DNA from: Oceanicola sp. 22II-s10i
Lineage (GTDB): Bacteria > Pseudomonadota > Alphaproteobacteria > Rhodobacterales > Rhodobacteraceae
Assembly: GCF_002210105.1 (NCBI RefSeq)
Contig: NZ_AQQU01000001.1
Span: 1,090,501 to 1,154,500, forward strand
Length of the DNA stretch: 64,000 nt
Reading direction: 5' to 3'
A program made the translations under genes and the position numbers. The notes under the pieces are model-generated. The model was not told the DNA's origin, did no database searches, and saw only the letters and a program-made list of their open reading frames with translations. Within the stretch, counting starts at the first letter, position 1. Each line of letters begins with the position of its first letter. Shown here piece after piece: positions 35,516 through 44,391 of the stretch.

Positions 35516-36667
35516 TCACCCCTTCATCGAGTCCCAGAAGCCTTTCACACTGGAGAAGAAGCTCTTGCTCTCGGGGTTGTTGTCCTCCGACAGCGGCTCG
35601 AATTCCTTCAGCAGCTCCTTCTGGCGCGCGGTCAGGTTCACCGGGGTCTCGACCGCCAGTTCGATGAACATGTCCCCCGCCGGACCGCCGCGCAGGGCGG
35701 GCATGCCCTTGCCGCGCAGGCGCATCTGGCGGCCGGACTGGCTGCCTTCGGGGATCTTCACGCGCGAGCGGCCGCCATCCATCGTCGGCACCTCGATGTC
35801 ACCACCGAGCGCGGCCTTGATCATCGACACCGGCACGCGGCAGTAGAGGTTCGAGCCCTCGCGTTCGAAGATCTTGTGCTTCACCACCTCGATGAAGATG
35901 TAGAGATCGCCGGACGGCCCGCCCCGCATCCCCGCCTCGCCTTCGCCGCCCAGACGGATCCGGGTGCCGGTTTCCACCCCTGCCGGGATGTTCACCGACA
36001 GCGAGCGGTCGCGTTCGACGCGGCCCTGGCCGTGACAGGTCTTGCACGGGTTTTGGATGATCTGCCCCAGACCCGAACAGGACGGACAGGTCCGTTCGAC
36101 CGTGAAGAAGCCCTGCTGCGCGCGGACCTTACCCATGCCCGAACAGGTCGGGCAGGTCGTCGGTTCCGCCCCGCCTTCGGCGCCCGATCCGTTGCACGAG
36201 GTGCACTGGACCGAGGTCGGCACGTTGATCGTCTTCTGCAGCCCGGAATAAGCCTCTTCCAGCGTGACCCGCAGGTTGTAGCGCAGATCGGACCCGCGTG
36301 CGGCGCGCTGCCGCCCGCCGGCGCCGCCGCGCTGGCCCATGAAGTCGCCGAACAGGTCGTCGAACACGTCCGAGAAGGCGCTGGCGAAGTCACCCTGGCC
36401 GCCCGCGCCGGGGCGTCCGCCGCGCGCGCCGCCCATTCCGCCGTCGAAGGCGGCATGGCCGAAACGGTCATAGGCGGCTTTCTTGTCGCCGTCCTTCAGG
36501 ACATCGTAGGCCTCGTTCACTTCCTTGAACTGGCTTTCTGCGTCCGGGTTGTCCTTGTTGCGGTCGGGGTGAAGCTCTTTCGCCTTGGAGCGATAGGCCT
36601 TCTTGATCTCGTCCGCCGAGGCGCCTTTGGCGACGCCGAGCGTTTCGTAATAATCGCGTTTTGCCAT
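35516..36667 (-). CDS. dnaJ: Chaperone DnaJ
   Basis: The Hsp40 co-chaperone of DnaK. The 383-residue protein has a J domain with HPD at 33-35, a Gly-rich linker ([17 protein letters not shown]), and four zinc-binding repeats ([35 protein letters not shown]), then the substrate-binding C-terminal beta domain and dimerisation tail. It follows dnaK after 78 bases containing a stable hairpin, which may lower DnaJ output relative to DnaK. Confidence 0.98.
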   Translation of the reverse strand: MAKRDYYETLGVAKGASADEIKKAYRSKAKELHPDRNKDNPDAESQFKEVNEAYDVLKDGDKKAAYDRFGHAAFDGGMGGARGGRPGAGGQGDFASAFSDVFDDLFGDFMGQRGGAGGRQRAARGSDLRYNLRVTLEEAYSGLQKTINVPTSVQCTSCNGSGAEGGAEPTTCPTCSGMGKVRAQQGFFTVERTCPSCSGLGQIIQNPCKTCHGQGRVERDRSLSVNIPAGVETGTRIRLGGEGEAGMRGGPSGDLYIFIEVVKHKIFEREGSNLYCRVPVSMIKAALGGDIEVPTMDGGRSRVKIPEGSQSGRQMRLRGKGMPALRGGPAGDMFIELAVETPVNLTARQKELLKEFEPLSEDNNPESKSFFSSVKGFWDSMKG

Positions 36668-36697
36668 TCAGGGGGTCCCCCTTCTCAGGAACGCATA

Positions 36698-36727
36698 GGG
36701 CCGGCCCGCCCTGCGACGGACCGGCCC
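36698..36727 (-). promoter_or_regulatory. Hairpin in the dnaK-dnaJ gap
   Basis: Stem GGGCCGGCCCG against CGGACCGGCCC (10 of 11 pairs, 8-base loop) in the 78-base space between the two chaperone genes. No T-run follows, so it is more likely an RNA processing or stabilising element, or a weak attenuator, than a full terminator. Confidence 0.45.
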
Positions 36728-36745
36728 CAGAGGTTCCCGTGCGGT

Positions 36746-38656
36746 TTACGCACGCTTGTTGTCGTCAAGATCCTCGAAGTCGGCATCGACGATGTCGTCA
36801 TCGTCGGCAGAACCCGAATCGGCCGCCATCGGCTCGTCGTCCGGGCCGTCCTGCTGCGACTTGTAGATCGCCTCGCCCAGCTTCATCGCGGCTTCGGTGA
36901 CGTTCTGGATGCCCGACTTGATCTTGTCGGCATTGTCGGTTTCCAGCTCGTCCTTCAGCGCGGCGATGGCCAGCTCGATCGCTTCGATCGTCGACGGGTC
37001 CACCTTGTCGCCATGCTCTTCCATCGACTTCTCGGTCGAGTGGATGAGGCTTTCGGCCTGGTTCTTGGCTTCGACGAGGCCACGGCGGGCCTTGTCGGCC
37101 TCGGCGTTTTCCTCGGCGTCGCGGACCATCTTCTCGATGTCGTCATCGGACAGACCGCCCGAAGCCTGGATCGTGATCTTCTGCTCCTTGCCGGTGCCCT
37201 TGTCCTTGGCGCTGACCGACACGATGCCGTTGGCGTCGATGTCGAACGTCACCTCGATCTGGGGCATGCCGCGCGGGGCGGGCGGGATCTGTTCCAGATT
37301 GAACTGGCCGAGCATCTTGTTGTCGGCCGCCATCTCGCGCTCACCCTGGAAGACCCGGATGGTCACGGCGTTCTGGTTGTCCTCGGCGGTCGAGAAGACC
37401 TGGCTCTTCTTGGTCGGGATCGTCGTGTTGCGGTCGATCAGGCGGGTGAAGACACCACCCAGCGTCTCGATGCCCAGCGACAGCGGGGTCACGTCCAGAA
37501 GGACCACGTCCTTCACGTCACCCTGCAGAACACCGGCCTGGATCGCGGCGCCCATGGCGACGACTTCGTCCGGGTTCACACCCTTGTGCGGCTCTTTCCC
37601 GAAGAACTTGGTCACCTCTTCGATGACCTTCGGCATCCGGGTCATACCGCCGACCAGAACGACCTCGTCCACTTCGGAGGTCGAGATACCGGCATCTTTG
37701 AGCGCGGCCTGGCAGGGCTTCAGCGAGGCCTTGATCAGGTCGCCGACGAGGCTTTCCAGCTTGGCGCGGGTCAGCTTCATCACCATGTGCAGCGGCTGGC
37801 CGTTGGAGCCCATCGAGATGAACGGCTGGTTGATCTCGGTCTGGCTGGACGAGGACAGTTCGATCTTGGCCTTCTCCGCCGCCTCTTTCAGGCGCTGGAG
37901 GGCCATCTTGTCCTTGGTCAGGTCGACGCCGTGCTCTTTCTTGAACTCGTCCGCGAGGTAGTTGACGATCCGCATGTCGAAGTCCTCGCCGCCGAGGAAC
38001 GTGTCCCCGTTGGTCGATTTCACTTCGAACAGGCCGTCGTCGATCTCGAGGATCGTGACGTCGAACGTGCCGCCGCCGAGGTCATAGACCGCGATCGTCT
38101 GGCTGTCCTTCTTGTCGAGGCCATAGGCAAGCGCGGCGGCGGTCGGTTCGTTGATGATCCGCAGCACTTCCAGACCGGCGATCTTGCCGGCGTCCTTGGT
38201 GGCCTGACGCTGGGCGTCGTTGAAGTAGGCGGGCACGGTGATGACGGCCTGCGTGACTTCCTCGCCGAGGTAGGATTCGGCGGTTTCCTTCATCTTGCCG
38301 AGGATGAAAGCGGAGATCTGCGAGGGCGAATACTTGTCGCCACGGGATTCAACCCATGCGTCGCCGTTCCCGCCGTCGATCACGTTGAACGGCAGGTTCT
38401 TCTTGTCCTTGGCCAGGTGCGAGTCGTCGAACCGGCGGCCGATCAGACGCTTGACGCCAAAGATGGTGTTGGTCGGGTTGGTGACGGCCTGCCGCTTGGC
38501 GGACTGGCCGACGAGACGTTCATCTTCGGTGAACGCCACGATGGACGGGGTCGTGCGGGCCCCTTCGGAGTTCTCGATGACCTTCGGCTGCGACCCATCC
38601 ATGATGGCGACGCAGGAGTTGGTGGTCCCGAGGTCGATACCGATCACTTTCGACAT
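36746..38656 (-). CDS. dnaK: Chaperone DnaK (Hsp70)
   Basis: ATP-dependent protein-folding chaperone of 636 residues, normal length. The nucleotide-binding domain shows [51 protein letters not shown] and [12 protein letters not shown]. The substrate domain starts near [20 protein letters not shown]. The C-terminus is acidic with the charged end [20 protein letters not shown] heat-shock type promoter is visible about 130 bases upstream at 38788-38817, so the unit is probably controlled by an RpoH sigma factor. Confidence 0.98.
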   Translation of the reverse strand: MSKVIGIDLGTTNSCVAIMDGSQPKVIENSEGARTTPSIVAFTEDERLVGQSAKRQAVTNPTNTIFGVKRLIGRRFDDSHLAKDKKNLPFNVIDGGNGDAWVESRGDKYSPSQISAFILGKMKETAESYLGEEVTQAVITVPAYFNDAQRQATKDAGKIAGLEVLRIINEPTAAALAYGLDKKDSQTIAVYDLGGGTFDVTILEIDDGLFEVKSTNGDTFLGGEDFDMRIVNYLADEFKKEHGVDLTKDKMALQRLKEAAEKAKIELSSSSQTEINQPFISMGSNGQPLHMVMKLTRAKLESLVGDLIKASLKPCQAALKDAGISTSEVDEVVLVGGMTRMPKVIEEVTKFFGKEPHKGVNPDEVVAMGAAIQAGVLQGDVKDVVLLDVTPLSLGIETLGGVFTRLIDRNTTIPTKKSQVFSTAEDNQNAVTIRVFQGEREMAADNKMLGQFNLEQIPPAPRGMPQIEVTFDIDANGIVSVSAKDKGTGKEQKITIQASGGLSDDDIEKMVRDAEENAEADKARRGLVEAKNQAESLIHSTEKSMEEHGDKVDPSTIEAIELAIAALKDELETDNADKIKSGIQNVTEAAMKLGEAIYKSQQDGPDDEPMAADSGSADDDDIVDADFEDLDDNKRA

Positions 38657-38787
38657 GTTTTTCGATCCCTTTCACTTCAGGCGATGGACGGGAAACGGAC
38701 CCGTTGCGGCATCCGCGCCCGGACTGGTTTGCAGCGGCCGGGGCAGGGCCGATTGGCCATGTGGCCGGTCCGCCACGCTTCCGGGCG

Positions 38788-38817
38788 TATATAGGAAGGG
38801 GTTCTGGGGGCTGCAAG
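38788..38817 (-). promoter_or_regulatory. Candidate RpoH (sigma-32) promoter of dnaK-dnaJ
   Basis: On the minus strand, CTTGCAG (38817-38811) is followed after a 16-base space from CTTGCA by CCTATATA (38795-38788). This fits the alphaproteobacterial heat-shock consensus CTTG with a C-rich -10 of the form CnTATnT. It would give a 5' leader of about 125 bases. No CIRCE element was found nearby. Confidence 0.6.
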
Positions 38818-38918
38818 CGGCGACACGTACCGGGATCGGCAAAATGCGGGGCATCTGGCACGGGCAACACAGCCCTGCGCGCGAGGCGGGCAGATACCCG
38901 CACCGGCCGGGAGATCCT

Positions 38919-39911
38919 TCAGTGGAAGAAGTCGCTGATCCCGGTCGCGGCAAGGCTGGCCTGCCACAGCATCGCCTCGGCCATCTCGTCGCGCTCGGCC
39001 GGCAGGCGCAGGGCGGGGCCGGTGCGCGCCTTGGCGTCCGGTCCGTAGAACTCGCCGCCCGCAACGCCCGGCTCGAACGCGGCGCGGGCCAGCCCGCAGG
39101 TCCCGTCCTCGACACTGTGCGCCTCGTTCAGGGTGCGGCGCAGGATGTAGCGGTCCAGGATGGTGGTCCCGCCCGGCGCGGATTTCGCCTGCAGCCCGCT
39201 GTCGGTCGGTCCGGGATGGGCGCAGAGCACCTTGACCGCATTGCCCTCTCGCGCCCCGGCGCGGTCCTGCAGCGCGTAGGTGAACAGCAGGTTCGCAAGC
39301 TTGGACTGCTGGTAGCGGACCCACTTCTGCATTCCCGGCCAGCCATCGCCGCCGAGGTTCCCGCCGTTCGGTTCGAGGTATTTGCGGGTCAACGGACGCT
39401 TCGGGGAATTCCGCGCGCCGGAGGAATGGTTCACCACCCGCGCCTCGCCCCTGAGTGCCGCCGCCGTCTCCAGGTGCGGCCATGCAAGGTGCACCAGCAG
39501 GAAGTGCGACAGGTGGTTGGCCTGCATCTGAACGTCGAACCCGTCACCGGTCGCCTCGTCCGCCAGCCCCATCAGCCCGGCATTGTCCACCAGCACGTCC
39601 AGCCCCGTCTCGCCGCACAGGCTGTCCAGCACCGGCCCCGCCGCCCGGACGCTGTCAAAGCTCAGCAGGTCGCAGGGCACCGCATGCGCCTCGGCCCCGG
39701 TCGCCCGGATCTCGGCCAGCGCCCGGTCGGCTCGGTCGGACGGCCGGTTGATCATCAGCACCCGCGCTCCTTTCGCGGCGGCGGTATGGGCAAGAATCAG
39801 CCCCATCCCCGAGGTGCAGCCGGTGATCGCGACCGTCCTGCCCGCGAGATCGGGCAGCGAGGCAACGAGGTCATGGTAATGCAGGGTCTTCAGTGGGGCA
39901 CGGGCGGGCAT
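38919..39911 (-). CDS. Short-chain dehydrogenase/reductase (retinol-dehydrogenase-like)
   Basis: A 330-residue SDR. The N-terminal cofactor loop is AITGCTSGMGLILAHTAA, the NAG motif is VDNAGLMGL, and the catalytic Tyr-Lys pair is in WVRYQQSKLANLLFTY (YxxxK). The long form with about 60 extra C-terminal residues resembles retinol/WW-domain-type SDRs. Its start is 90 bases from a divergent TetR gene with a large shared palindrome, so it is probably the regulated target. Substrate unknown. Confidence 0.9.
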   Translation of the reverse strand: MPARAPLKTLHYHDLVASLPDLAGRTVAITGCTSGMGLILAHTAAAKGARVLMINRPSDRADRALAEIRATGAEAHAVPCDLLSFDSVRAAGPVLDSLCGETGLDVLVDNAGLMGLADEATGDGFDVQMQANHLSHFLLVHLAWPHLETAAALRGEARVVNHSSGARNSPKRPLTRKYLEPNGGNLGGDGWPGMQKWVRYQQSKLANLLFTYALQDRAGAREGNAVKVLCAHPGPTDSGLQAKSAPGGTTILDRYILRRTLNEAHSVEDGTCGLARAAFEPGVAGGEFYGPDAKARTGPALRLPAERDEMAEAMLWQASLAATGISDFFH

Positions 39912-39925
39912 AGGTGATCTCCGGT

Positions 39926-39957
39926 ATATTTACGGTGTAAATTTACATCGGAAATAT
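39926..39957. promoter_or_regulatory. Palindromic operator between the SDR and TetR genes
   Basis: Two 16-base arms meet at 39941/39942 around the core TGTAAATTTACA, with two mismatched positions in all. A further half-site TTTACACCGGAAA lies at 39988-40000 directly before the TetR start. The shared control region would let one repressor act on both genes. Confidence 0.7.
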
Positions 39958-40001
39958 TCGGGGCACGGCGACCCGTCAAGGAAAATATTTACACCGGAAA
40001 G

Positions 40002-40601
40002 ATGGCCCGCCATAACACCGCCATGACCGCTTCCAAGTCCTACCATCACGGCAACCTGAAACAGGCCCTCGTCGATGCGGGCCTCGCTATCCTCGAAGCC
40101 GAGGGCCTCGGCGCGCTGTCCCTGCGCGCCTGCGCCGAAAGGGTCGGGGTCAGCCACACGGCGCCCAAGAACCACTTCGGCAATGTGACCGGCCTGCTGA
40201 CCGCCATCGCGGGCGAGGGGTTCCTGCGCCTCAACGACATGATCCGCGCGGCGCCGGACGCCACGCTCCCCGACCGGCGCCGCACGGCGCTGACAGGCTA
40301 CGTCGCCTTCGCCCGCCAGAACCCGGCGCTGTTCGAACTTATGTTTTCGCCCGGCAAGGTCGAATTCCACGACCCGGCCATCGCCGCGCCGCTGGCGATC
40401 TGCGCCGAGGTCCTGCGTGACGTCAGCGGTGCGGGCGGCGGGCCCGCCGGGGCGGGGTTCGGGGTGGAGGAGATCCGGGTCTGGAGCCTCGTCCACGGCT
40501 TCGCCACGCTGGGTGCGCAGGGGGTCTTCGACAAGGAGGCGATGCGGGAGATCGGCATCCTCGACCTGTTGCCCGAACTCCGGGAAGGTGCCGATGGGTG
40601 A
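40002..40601 (+). CDS. TetR/AcrR family regulator with WHG-type C-terminal domain
   Basis: A 199-residue regulator. The HTH is in KQALVDAGLAILEAEGLGALSLRACAERVGVSHTAPKNHFGNVTGLL (about 20-65). The C-terminal half (ARQNPALFELMFSPGKVEFHDP) matches the WHG/TetR_C-type ligand domain. Start at ATG 40002; MTASK at 40023 is possible. It probably represses itself and the divergent SDR through the operator at 39926. It overlaps alkB by 8 bases. Confidence 0.9.
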   Translation: MARHNTAMTASKSYHHGNLKQALVDAGLAILEAEGLGALSLRACAERVGVSHTAPKNHFGNVTGLLTAIAGEGFLRLNDMIRAAPDATLPDRRRTALTGYVAFARQNPALFELMFSPGKVEFHDPAIAAPLAICAEVLRDVSGAGGGPAGAGFGVEEIRVWSLVHGFATLGAQGVFDKEAMREIGILDLLPELREGADG

Positions 40602-41202
40602 GGCGCCGGTTTTCCTGCGTGGGGTGGAGATCCGCCCCGGATACCTCGACCGCGCCGCGCAGGAGGAGATGGTGGAGGACATCCGCGATGTCGCCCGTGC
40701 CGCGCCGCTGTTCTCGCCCGAGACGCGGTTCGGCAAGAAGATGTCGGTGCAGATGACCTCGGCCGGGACATACGGCTGGTATTCGGACCGGCGCGGCTAC
40801 CGGTACGAGCGGCGGCATCCGTCGGGCGTGGACTGGCCGCCGATCCCGGCCTCGGTGCTGGCGGTCTGGCACGCTGTGACGGGGGTGGAGCGGGCGCCGG
40901 ACTGCTGCCTGGTAAACTTCTACCGCGAAGGCGCGCGGATGGGGCTGCACCAGGACCGGGACGAGGCCGATTTCGGCTGGCCGGTGCTGTCGATCTCGCT
41001 CGGGGATTCGGCGCTGTTCCGGATCGGCTCGGTCGAGCGGGGCGGCAAAACCGAGTCGGTCTGGCTGAACTCCGGCGATGTCTGCGTGATCGGCGGAGAG
41101 GCGCGGCTGGTGCATCACGGGATCGACCGGATCCGCGCCGGGTCCTCGACGCTGCTGGCGGATGGCGGGCGGATCAACCTGACGCTGCGGGTGGTGGATT
41201 GA
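40594..41202 (+). CDS. alkB: Alpha-ketoglutarate-dependent dioxygenase AlkB
   Basis: Removes alkyl lesions from DNA or RNA bases by oxidative demethylation, needing Fe(II) and 2-oxoglutarate. ATG 40594 gives 202 residues, the normal length for bacterial AlkB. Metal ligands are H119 and D121 in LHQDRDEADF and a His in RLVHHGIDRI. The 2-oxoglutarate Arg pair is in GRINLTLRV. MTSAGTYGWYSDRRGYRY is the nucleotide-recognition lid. It overlaps the TetR gene and is probably read from the same transcript. Confidence 0.95.
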   Translation: MGEAPVFLRGVEIRPGYLDRAAQEEMVEDIRDVARAAPLFSPETRFGKKMSVQMTSAGTYGWYSDRRGYRYERRHPSGVDWPPIPASVLAVWHAVTGVERAPDCCLVNFYREGARMGLHQDRDEADFGWPVLSISLGDSALFRIGSVERGGKTESVWLNSGDVCVIGGEARLVHHGIDRIRAGSSTLLADGGRINLTLRVVD

Positions 41203-41291
41203 GGCGGTCGGGGCGGTGCGTGCGAGCACGCACCCTACGGTCCAGGTCCGAGCGTTTCCCTGCGCGGAATCAAGGCCGAAGGCCGCCGTGC

Positions 41292-41323
41292 AAGCGCCGG
41301 CCCGTCCCCACGGGCTGGCGCTT
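41292..41323 (+). terminator. Strong hairpin, terminator-like, downstream of alkB
   Basis: Thirteen pairs with one mismatch: AAGCGCC-GCCCGT against ACGGGC-GGCGCTT with a CCCC loop. The last TT pairs and one more T form only a short U-tract, and the hairpin is 89 bases from the alkB stop. It could end transcription or simply be a repeat. Confidence 0.5.
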
Positions 41324-41468
41324 TGGTGACGCTTGCGCGGACCTCGGGCATGGGAGGGCCGTGGCGGCATTAACCGCGCGGATCAATCGGCAGGAGCGCC
41401 ATCCCAAGGGCCGGCGCCTGCACAGCGCGCGTCGGGCTTGTTGCGCGGTTGGTTCAGAGAGCTGTCAT

Positions 41469-41525
41469 CCTCGGGCTCGACCCGAGGACCTCGTGACCCC
41501 AAGATCATCCGGTCAAGCCGGATGA
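41469..41525. repeat. Double-hairpin repeat
   Basis: CCTCGGG-CTCGA-CCCGAGG (41469-41487) and TCATCCGG-TCAAG-CCGGATGA (41505-41525) lie 17 bases apart. Outer flanks GTCATC and GATGAC could pair around both, giving a cruciform-like element. This type, built on CCCGAGG and CCGGATGA palindromes, is common in alphaproteobacterial intergenic DNA. Confidence 0.6.
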
Positions 41526-41557
41526 TGACCTAGCCAAACCAACCGACACCCACCACC

Positions 41558-42325
41558 TCACCGAACGATCGCCACCGGCCTGCACCACCCGGCGCTCGCC
41601 CCCTTGATCTTCACCGGAAAGCACTGCACCTCGAACCCCGTCGCGGGCAGCGTTTCGAGATTGGCCAGCTTCTCCATGTGGCAATAGCCGCGCACCATCC
41701 CGGCGCGGTGGCCTTCCCAGATCAGCCCGGCATCCCCGGTTTCGGCCACGCGCCTGGCGGTGTGGATGAACGGCGCGTCCCAGCTCCACGCGTCGGTGCC
41801 GCAGACCCGCATCCCGCGCTCGGTCATCCAGCAGGTCGCCTCCATCCCCATGCCGCAGCCGGTCGCAACGTACTGCGGCAGGCCATAGGCCGCTCCGGCG
41901 GCGGTGTTCACCAGCACGATGTCACCCGGCGCCAGATCATGCCCGATCCGGTCGAACTCGGCCTCCACCTCGGCCGCCGTCACGACATGCCCGTCCGGCA
42001 GATGGCGGAAGTCGAGCTTCACCCCGCGCCCGATGCACCACTCCAGCGGCACCTCGTCGATGGTGATCGCCCGCTGCCCGCCGTCCATGGTGGAATGGTA
42101 GTGATACGGCGCGTCCAGATGGGTGCCATTGTGGGTCGACAGCTGGACCTGCTCGACCGCCCAACCCTCGCCGCCGGGCAACTGGTCGCGGGTCACGCCG
42201 GGAAAGAAACCGAGGATCTGCTGCGCCGTCTGCTCGTGATCCAGATAGGTGATCGTCGGGTGCAGGCCCGGCGGATCGGCATAGGTCGTGTTCTCCAGCG
42301 GGCGGGCCAGGTCGATGAGTTGCAT
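41558..42325 (-). CDS. Cyclase/kynurenine formamidase-like family protein
   Basis: A 255-residue metal-dependent hydrolase of the Cyclase (PF04199) family. ATG 42325 has the ribosome-binding site GAAGGAGGAG. The metal-binding signature STHNGTHLDAPYHYHSTM (HxGTHxDxPxH) is complete; GDIVLVNTAAG and IHTARRVAETGDAGLIWEGHRAG follow. Family members hydrolyse amides or lactones such as formylkynurenine, but the tryptophan-degradation partners are not here, so the substrate is open. Divergent from the MFS gene, possibly an importer for its substrate. Confidence 0.9.
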   Translation of the reverse strand: MQLIDLARPLENTTYADPPGLHPTITYLDHEQTAQQILGFFPGVTRDQLPGGEGWAVEQVQLSTHNGTHLDAPYHYHSTMDGGQRAITIDEVPLEWCIGRGVKLDFRHLPDGHVVTAAEVEAEFDRIGHDLAPGDIVLVNTAAGAAYGLPQYVATGCGMGMEATCWMTERGMRVCGTDAWSWDAPFIHTARRVAETGDAGLIWEGHRAGMVRGYCHMEKLANLETLPATGFEVQCFPVKIKGASAGWCRPVAIVR

Positions 42326-42424
42326 GTCGGTCTCCTCCTTCGGCGCACAGTAGGCACGGGTCGCGTGCATCGGCAACGTTCAAGCCCGCTTGCGGGCGTC
42401 TGCGGCCCGGCATAGCGTCGCGCC

Positions 42425-43636
42425 ATGACGGGCGCGGATGTTCTCGACAGTTCCTATTCTTGGCGCAGGCTGGCGCTGTCGCTGATCATCGCGGTGATCG
42501 GCAACGTCGGCATGTGGGCCTCGATCGTCGTGCTGCCGCTGATGCAGGCCGAATTCGCTCTGGACCGCGCGACGGCCTCGCTGCCCTACACCTTTACCAT
42601 GTTCGGGTTCGCCTTCGGCAACCTGCTGATCGGGCGGGTCATCGACCGGCACGGCGTCACCGCGGCCCTGACCGGCGCGGCGCTGGTCAGCGCGGCGGGC
42701 TACGCGCTTGCCGCGCATTCGCCGTCGCTGTGGATGATCTGCGCGGCACAGCTGGCCATCGGCTTCGCCACCGCCGCCTGTTTCGGGCCGCTGATCGCCG
42801 ACATCTCGCTGTGGTTCCTGAAACGACGCGGCATCGCGGTGGCCATCGCCGCCTGCGGCAACTACCTGTCCGGGGCCGCGACGCCGCTGGTCATGTCGGG
42901 CTTCATCGCCGCCGGCGGCTGGCGCTACGCCTATGACGCGATCGCGGTCATCACGCTGGTCGGCATGCTGCCCCTGACATGGTTCCTGCGCCGCCGCCTG
43001 CCGCTCGAGGCCGTGGCCGCCTCCGACGCCGCCTCGGCCGCGCGGCGCGGCGCGACGGGGCTGTCGCCAAGGGCGCTGATGTGGCTGCTCGGGCTGGCGG
43101 GGATCGGGTGCTGCGTGGCGATGTCGATGCCGCAGGTGCATATCGTGGCGCTGTGCATGGACCTCGGCTATGGCCCCGCCGCCGGGGCCGAGATGCTGTC
43201 GCTGATGCTGCTCGGCGGGGTCGTGTCGCGGCTGGTGTCGGGGCTGGTCGCCGACCGGCTGGGCGGGGTGCGGACGCTGCTGATCGGCTCCGCCCTGCAG
43301 ACCATCGGTCTGATCCTCTACCTGCCGTCGGACGGGCTGACCTCGCTCTACATCGTGTCGCTGGTGTTTGGCCTGAGCCAGGGCGGGATCGTGCCCTCCT
43401 ACGCGGTGATCGTCCGGGAATACATGCCCGCCCGCGAGGCCGGGGCGCGGACCGGGTTCGTCATCATGGCGACGATCTTCGGCATGGCGCTCGGCGGGTG
43501 GATGTCGGGCTGGATCTACGACGTCACCGGCAGCTACACGGCGGCCTTCGTGAACGGCATCGCGTGGAACCTGCTGAACATCGGGATCGTGCTGATCGTG
43601 CTGATGCGCGGTCGGCCCCGGATCGCGATGGCCTGA
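42425..43636 (+). CDS. MFS transporter
   Basis: A 403-residue inner-membrane protein with about twelve hydrophobic helices. The helix 2-3 loop motif is seen in NLLIGRVIDRHGVTAAL and its repeat in SGLVADRLGGVRTLLIG. Such MFS proteins resemble the oxalate:formate/monocarboxylate type. It is divergent from the cyclase gene with 99 bases between, which suggests joint control and a transport role for the same compound. No ligand can be named. Confidence 0.9.
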   Translation: MTGADVLDSSYSWRRLALSLIIAVIGNVGMWASIVVLPLMQAEFALDRATASLPYTFTMFGFAFGNLLIGRVIDRHGVTAALTGAALVSAAGYALAAHSPSLWMICAAQLAIGFATAACFGPLIADISLWFLKRRGIAVAIAACGNYLSGAATPLVMSGFIAAGGWRYAYDAIAVITLVGMLPLTWFLRRRLPLEAVAASDAASAARRGATGLSPRALMWLLGLAGIGCCVAMSMPQVHIVALCMDLGYGPAAGAEMLSLMLLGGVVSRLVSGLVADRLGGVRTLLIGSALQTIGLILYLPSDGLTSLYIVSLVFGLSQGGIVPSYAVIVREYMPAREAGARTGFVIMATIFGMALGGWMSGWIYDVTGSYTAAFVNGIAWNLLNIGIVLIVLMRGRPRIAMA

Positions 43637-43704
43637 ACCCGCGCTTGCCCTGCGCGCCTGTCGCCTCACCTTGACCGTCGAACACGACGAAAAGGAGAGC
43701 CGAT

Positions 43705-44376
43705 ATGAGCAGGACACTCTTGATCACTGGCGCATCGACCGGCATCGGCGCGGCCAGCGCAAGGGGCGCCGCAGCCGCCGGATGGAACGTCGCCCTCGTG
43801 GCCCGGTCCGAGGACAAGCTGAACGCGCTCAGGGATGAAATCGGCGACGCGGCGCTGGCCATCCCCGCCGACGTGACCGACCTCGCCGCGCTGGAGCGGG
43901 CCGTGGCACGGACGGTCGAGACGTTCGGCGGCCTGAACGCGGCCTTCGCCAATGCGGGGATGGGCCTCGACACGCCGGGGACCGAGGCGGGCGATCCCGA
44001 GGAATGGCGGCGCATGATCGACCTGAACGTGATGGGCCTGCTCTACACCGCCCGCGCCACGCTGCCGGAACTGCGCAAGACCAAGGGCCACCTGCTGATG
44101 ACCGGCTCCGCCGCTGGCCGTCGGCACATCAAGGGGTCGATCTATTCGGCCACCAAGTGGTTCGTGCATGGCTACGGCGGCAACATGGCCGACGAGATGC
44201 GCGAGTGGGGCGGGCGCTGCACCGTCATCTCGCCCGGCATGGTCGACACGCCTTTCTTCAGCGAGGCCAAGCCCGACAAGCTCAAACCCGAGGATATCGC
44301 CGAGGCGGTGGTCTATGCCATGAACGCCAGCCCGAGGGCCGAGGTCCGCGAGGTCCACGTCATGCCGACAGGCTGA
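43705..44376 (+). CDS. SDR family oxidoreductase
   Basis: A 223-residue classical SDR with cofactor loop LLITGASTGIGAASARGAA, AFANAGMGLDTPG (NAG) and the active-site Ser/Tyr/Lys in LLMTGSAAGRRHIKGSIYSATKWFVHGYG. SPGMVDTPFF follows as expected. AAAGGAGAGCC precedes the ATG. An unspecified alcohol or ketone is the substrate. It ends 15 bases from the convergent trhO gene. Confidence 0.92.
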   Translation: MSRTLLITGASTGIGAASARGAAAAGWNVALVARSEDKLNALRDEIGDAALAIPADVTDLAALERAVARTVETFGGLNAAFANAGMGLDTPGTEAGDPEEWRRMIDLNVMGLLYTARATLPELRKTKGHLLMTGSAAGRRHIKGSIYSATKWFVHGYGGNMADEMREWGGRCTVISPGMVDTPFFSEAKPDKLKPEDIAEAVVYAMNASPRAEVREVHVMPTG

Positions 44377-44391
44377 CCTCGCCGTCTTGGA

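Larger units (their letters stand above)
41203..41557. other. 355-base gene-free stretch with several hairpin repeats
   Basis: Between alkB and the cyclase gene, which converge, no credible ORF is present. Visible structures are: GGTGCGTGC-GA-GCACGCACC (41215-41234); a long hairpin AAGCGCC-G-GCCCGT / ACGGGC-T-GGCGCTT (41292-41323) followed by a short T-run; and a paired element at 41469-41525. They appear to be accumulated extragenic palindromic repeats. Confidence 0.65.

Noticed and set aside
35876-38794. Plus-strand open frame opposite dnaJ and dnaK
   Set aside because: Antisense of two unmistakable chaperone genes; such long mirrors of dnaK are a known artefact.
38657-38918. Search for a CIRCE (HrcA) element upstream of dnaK
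   Set aside because: No TTAGCACTC-N9-GAGTGCTAA or close variant was found; an RpoH-type promoter is present instead.
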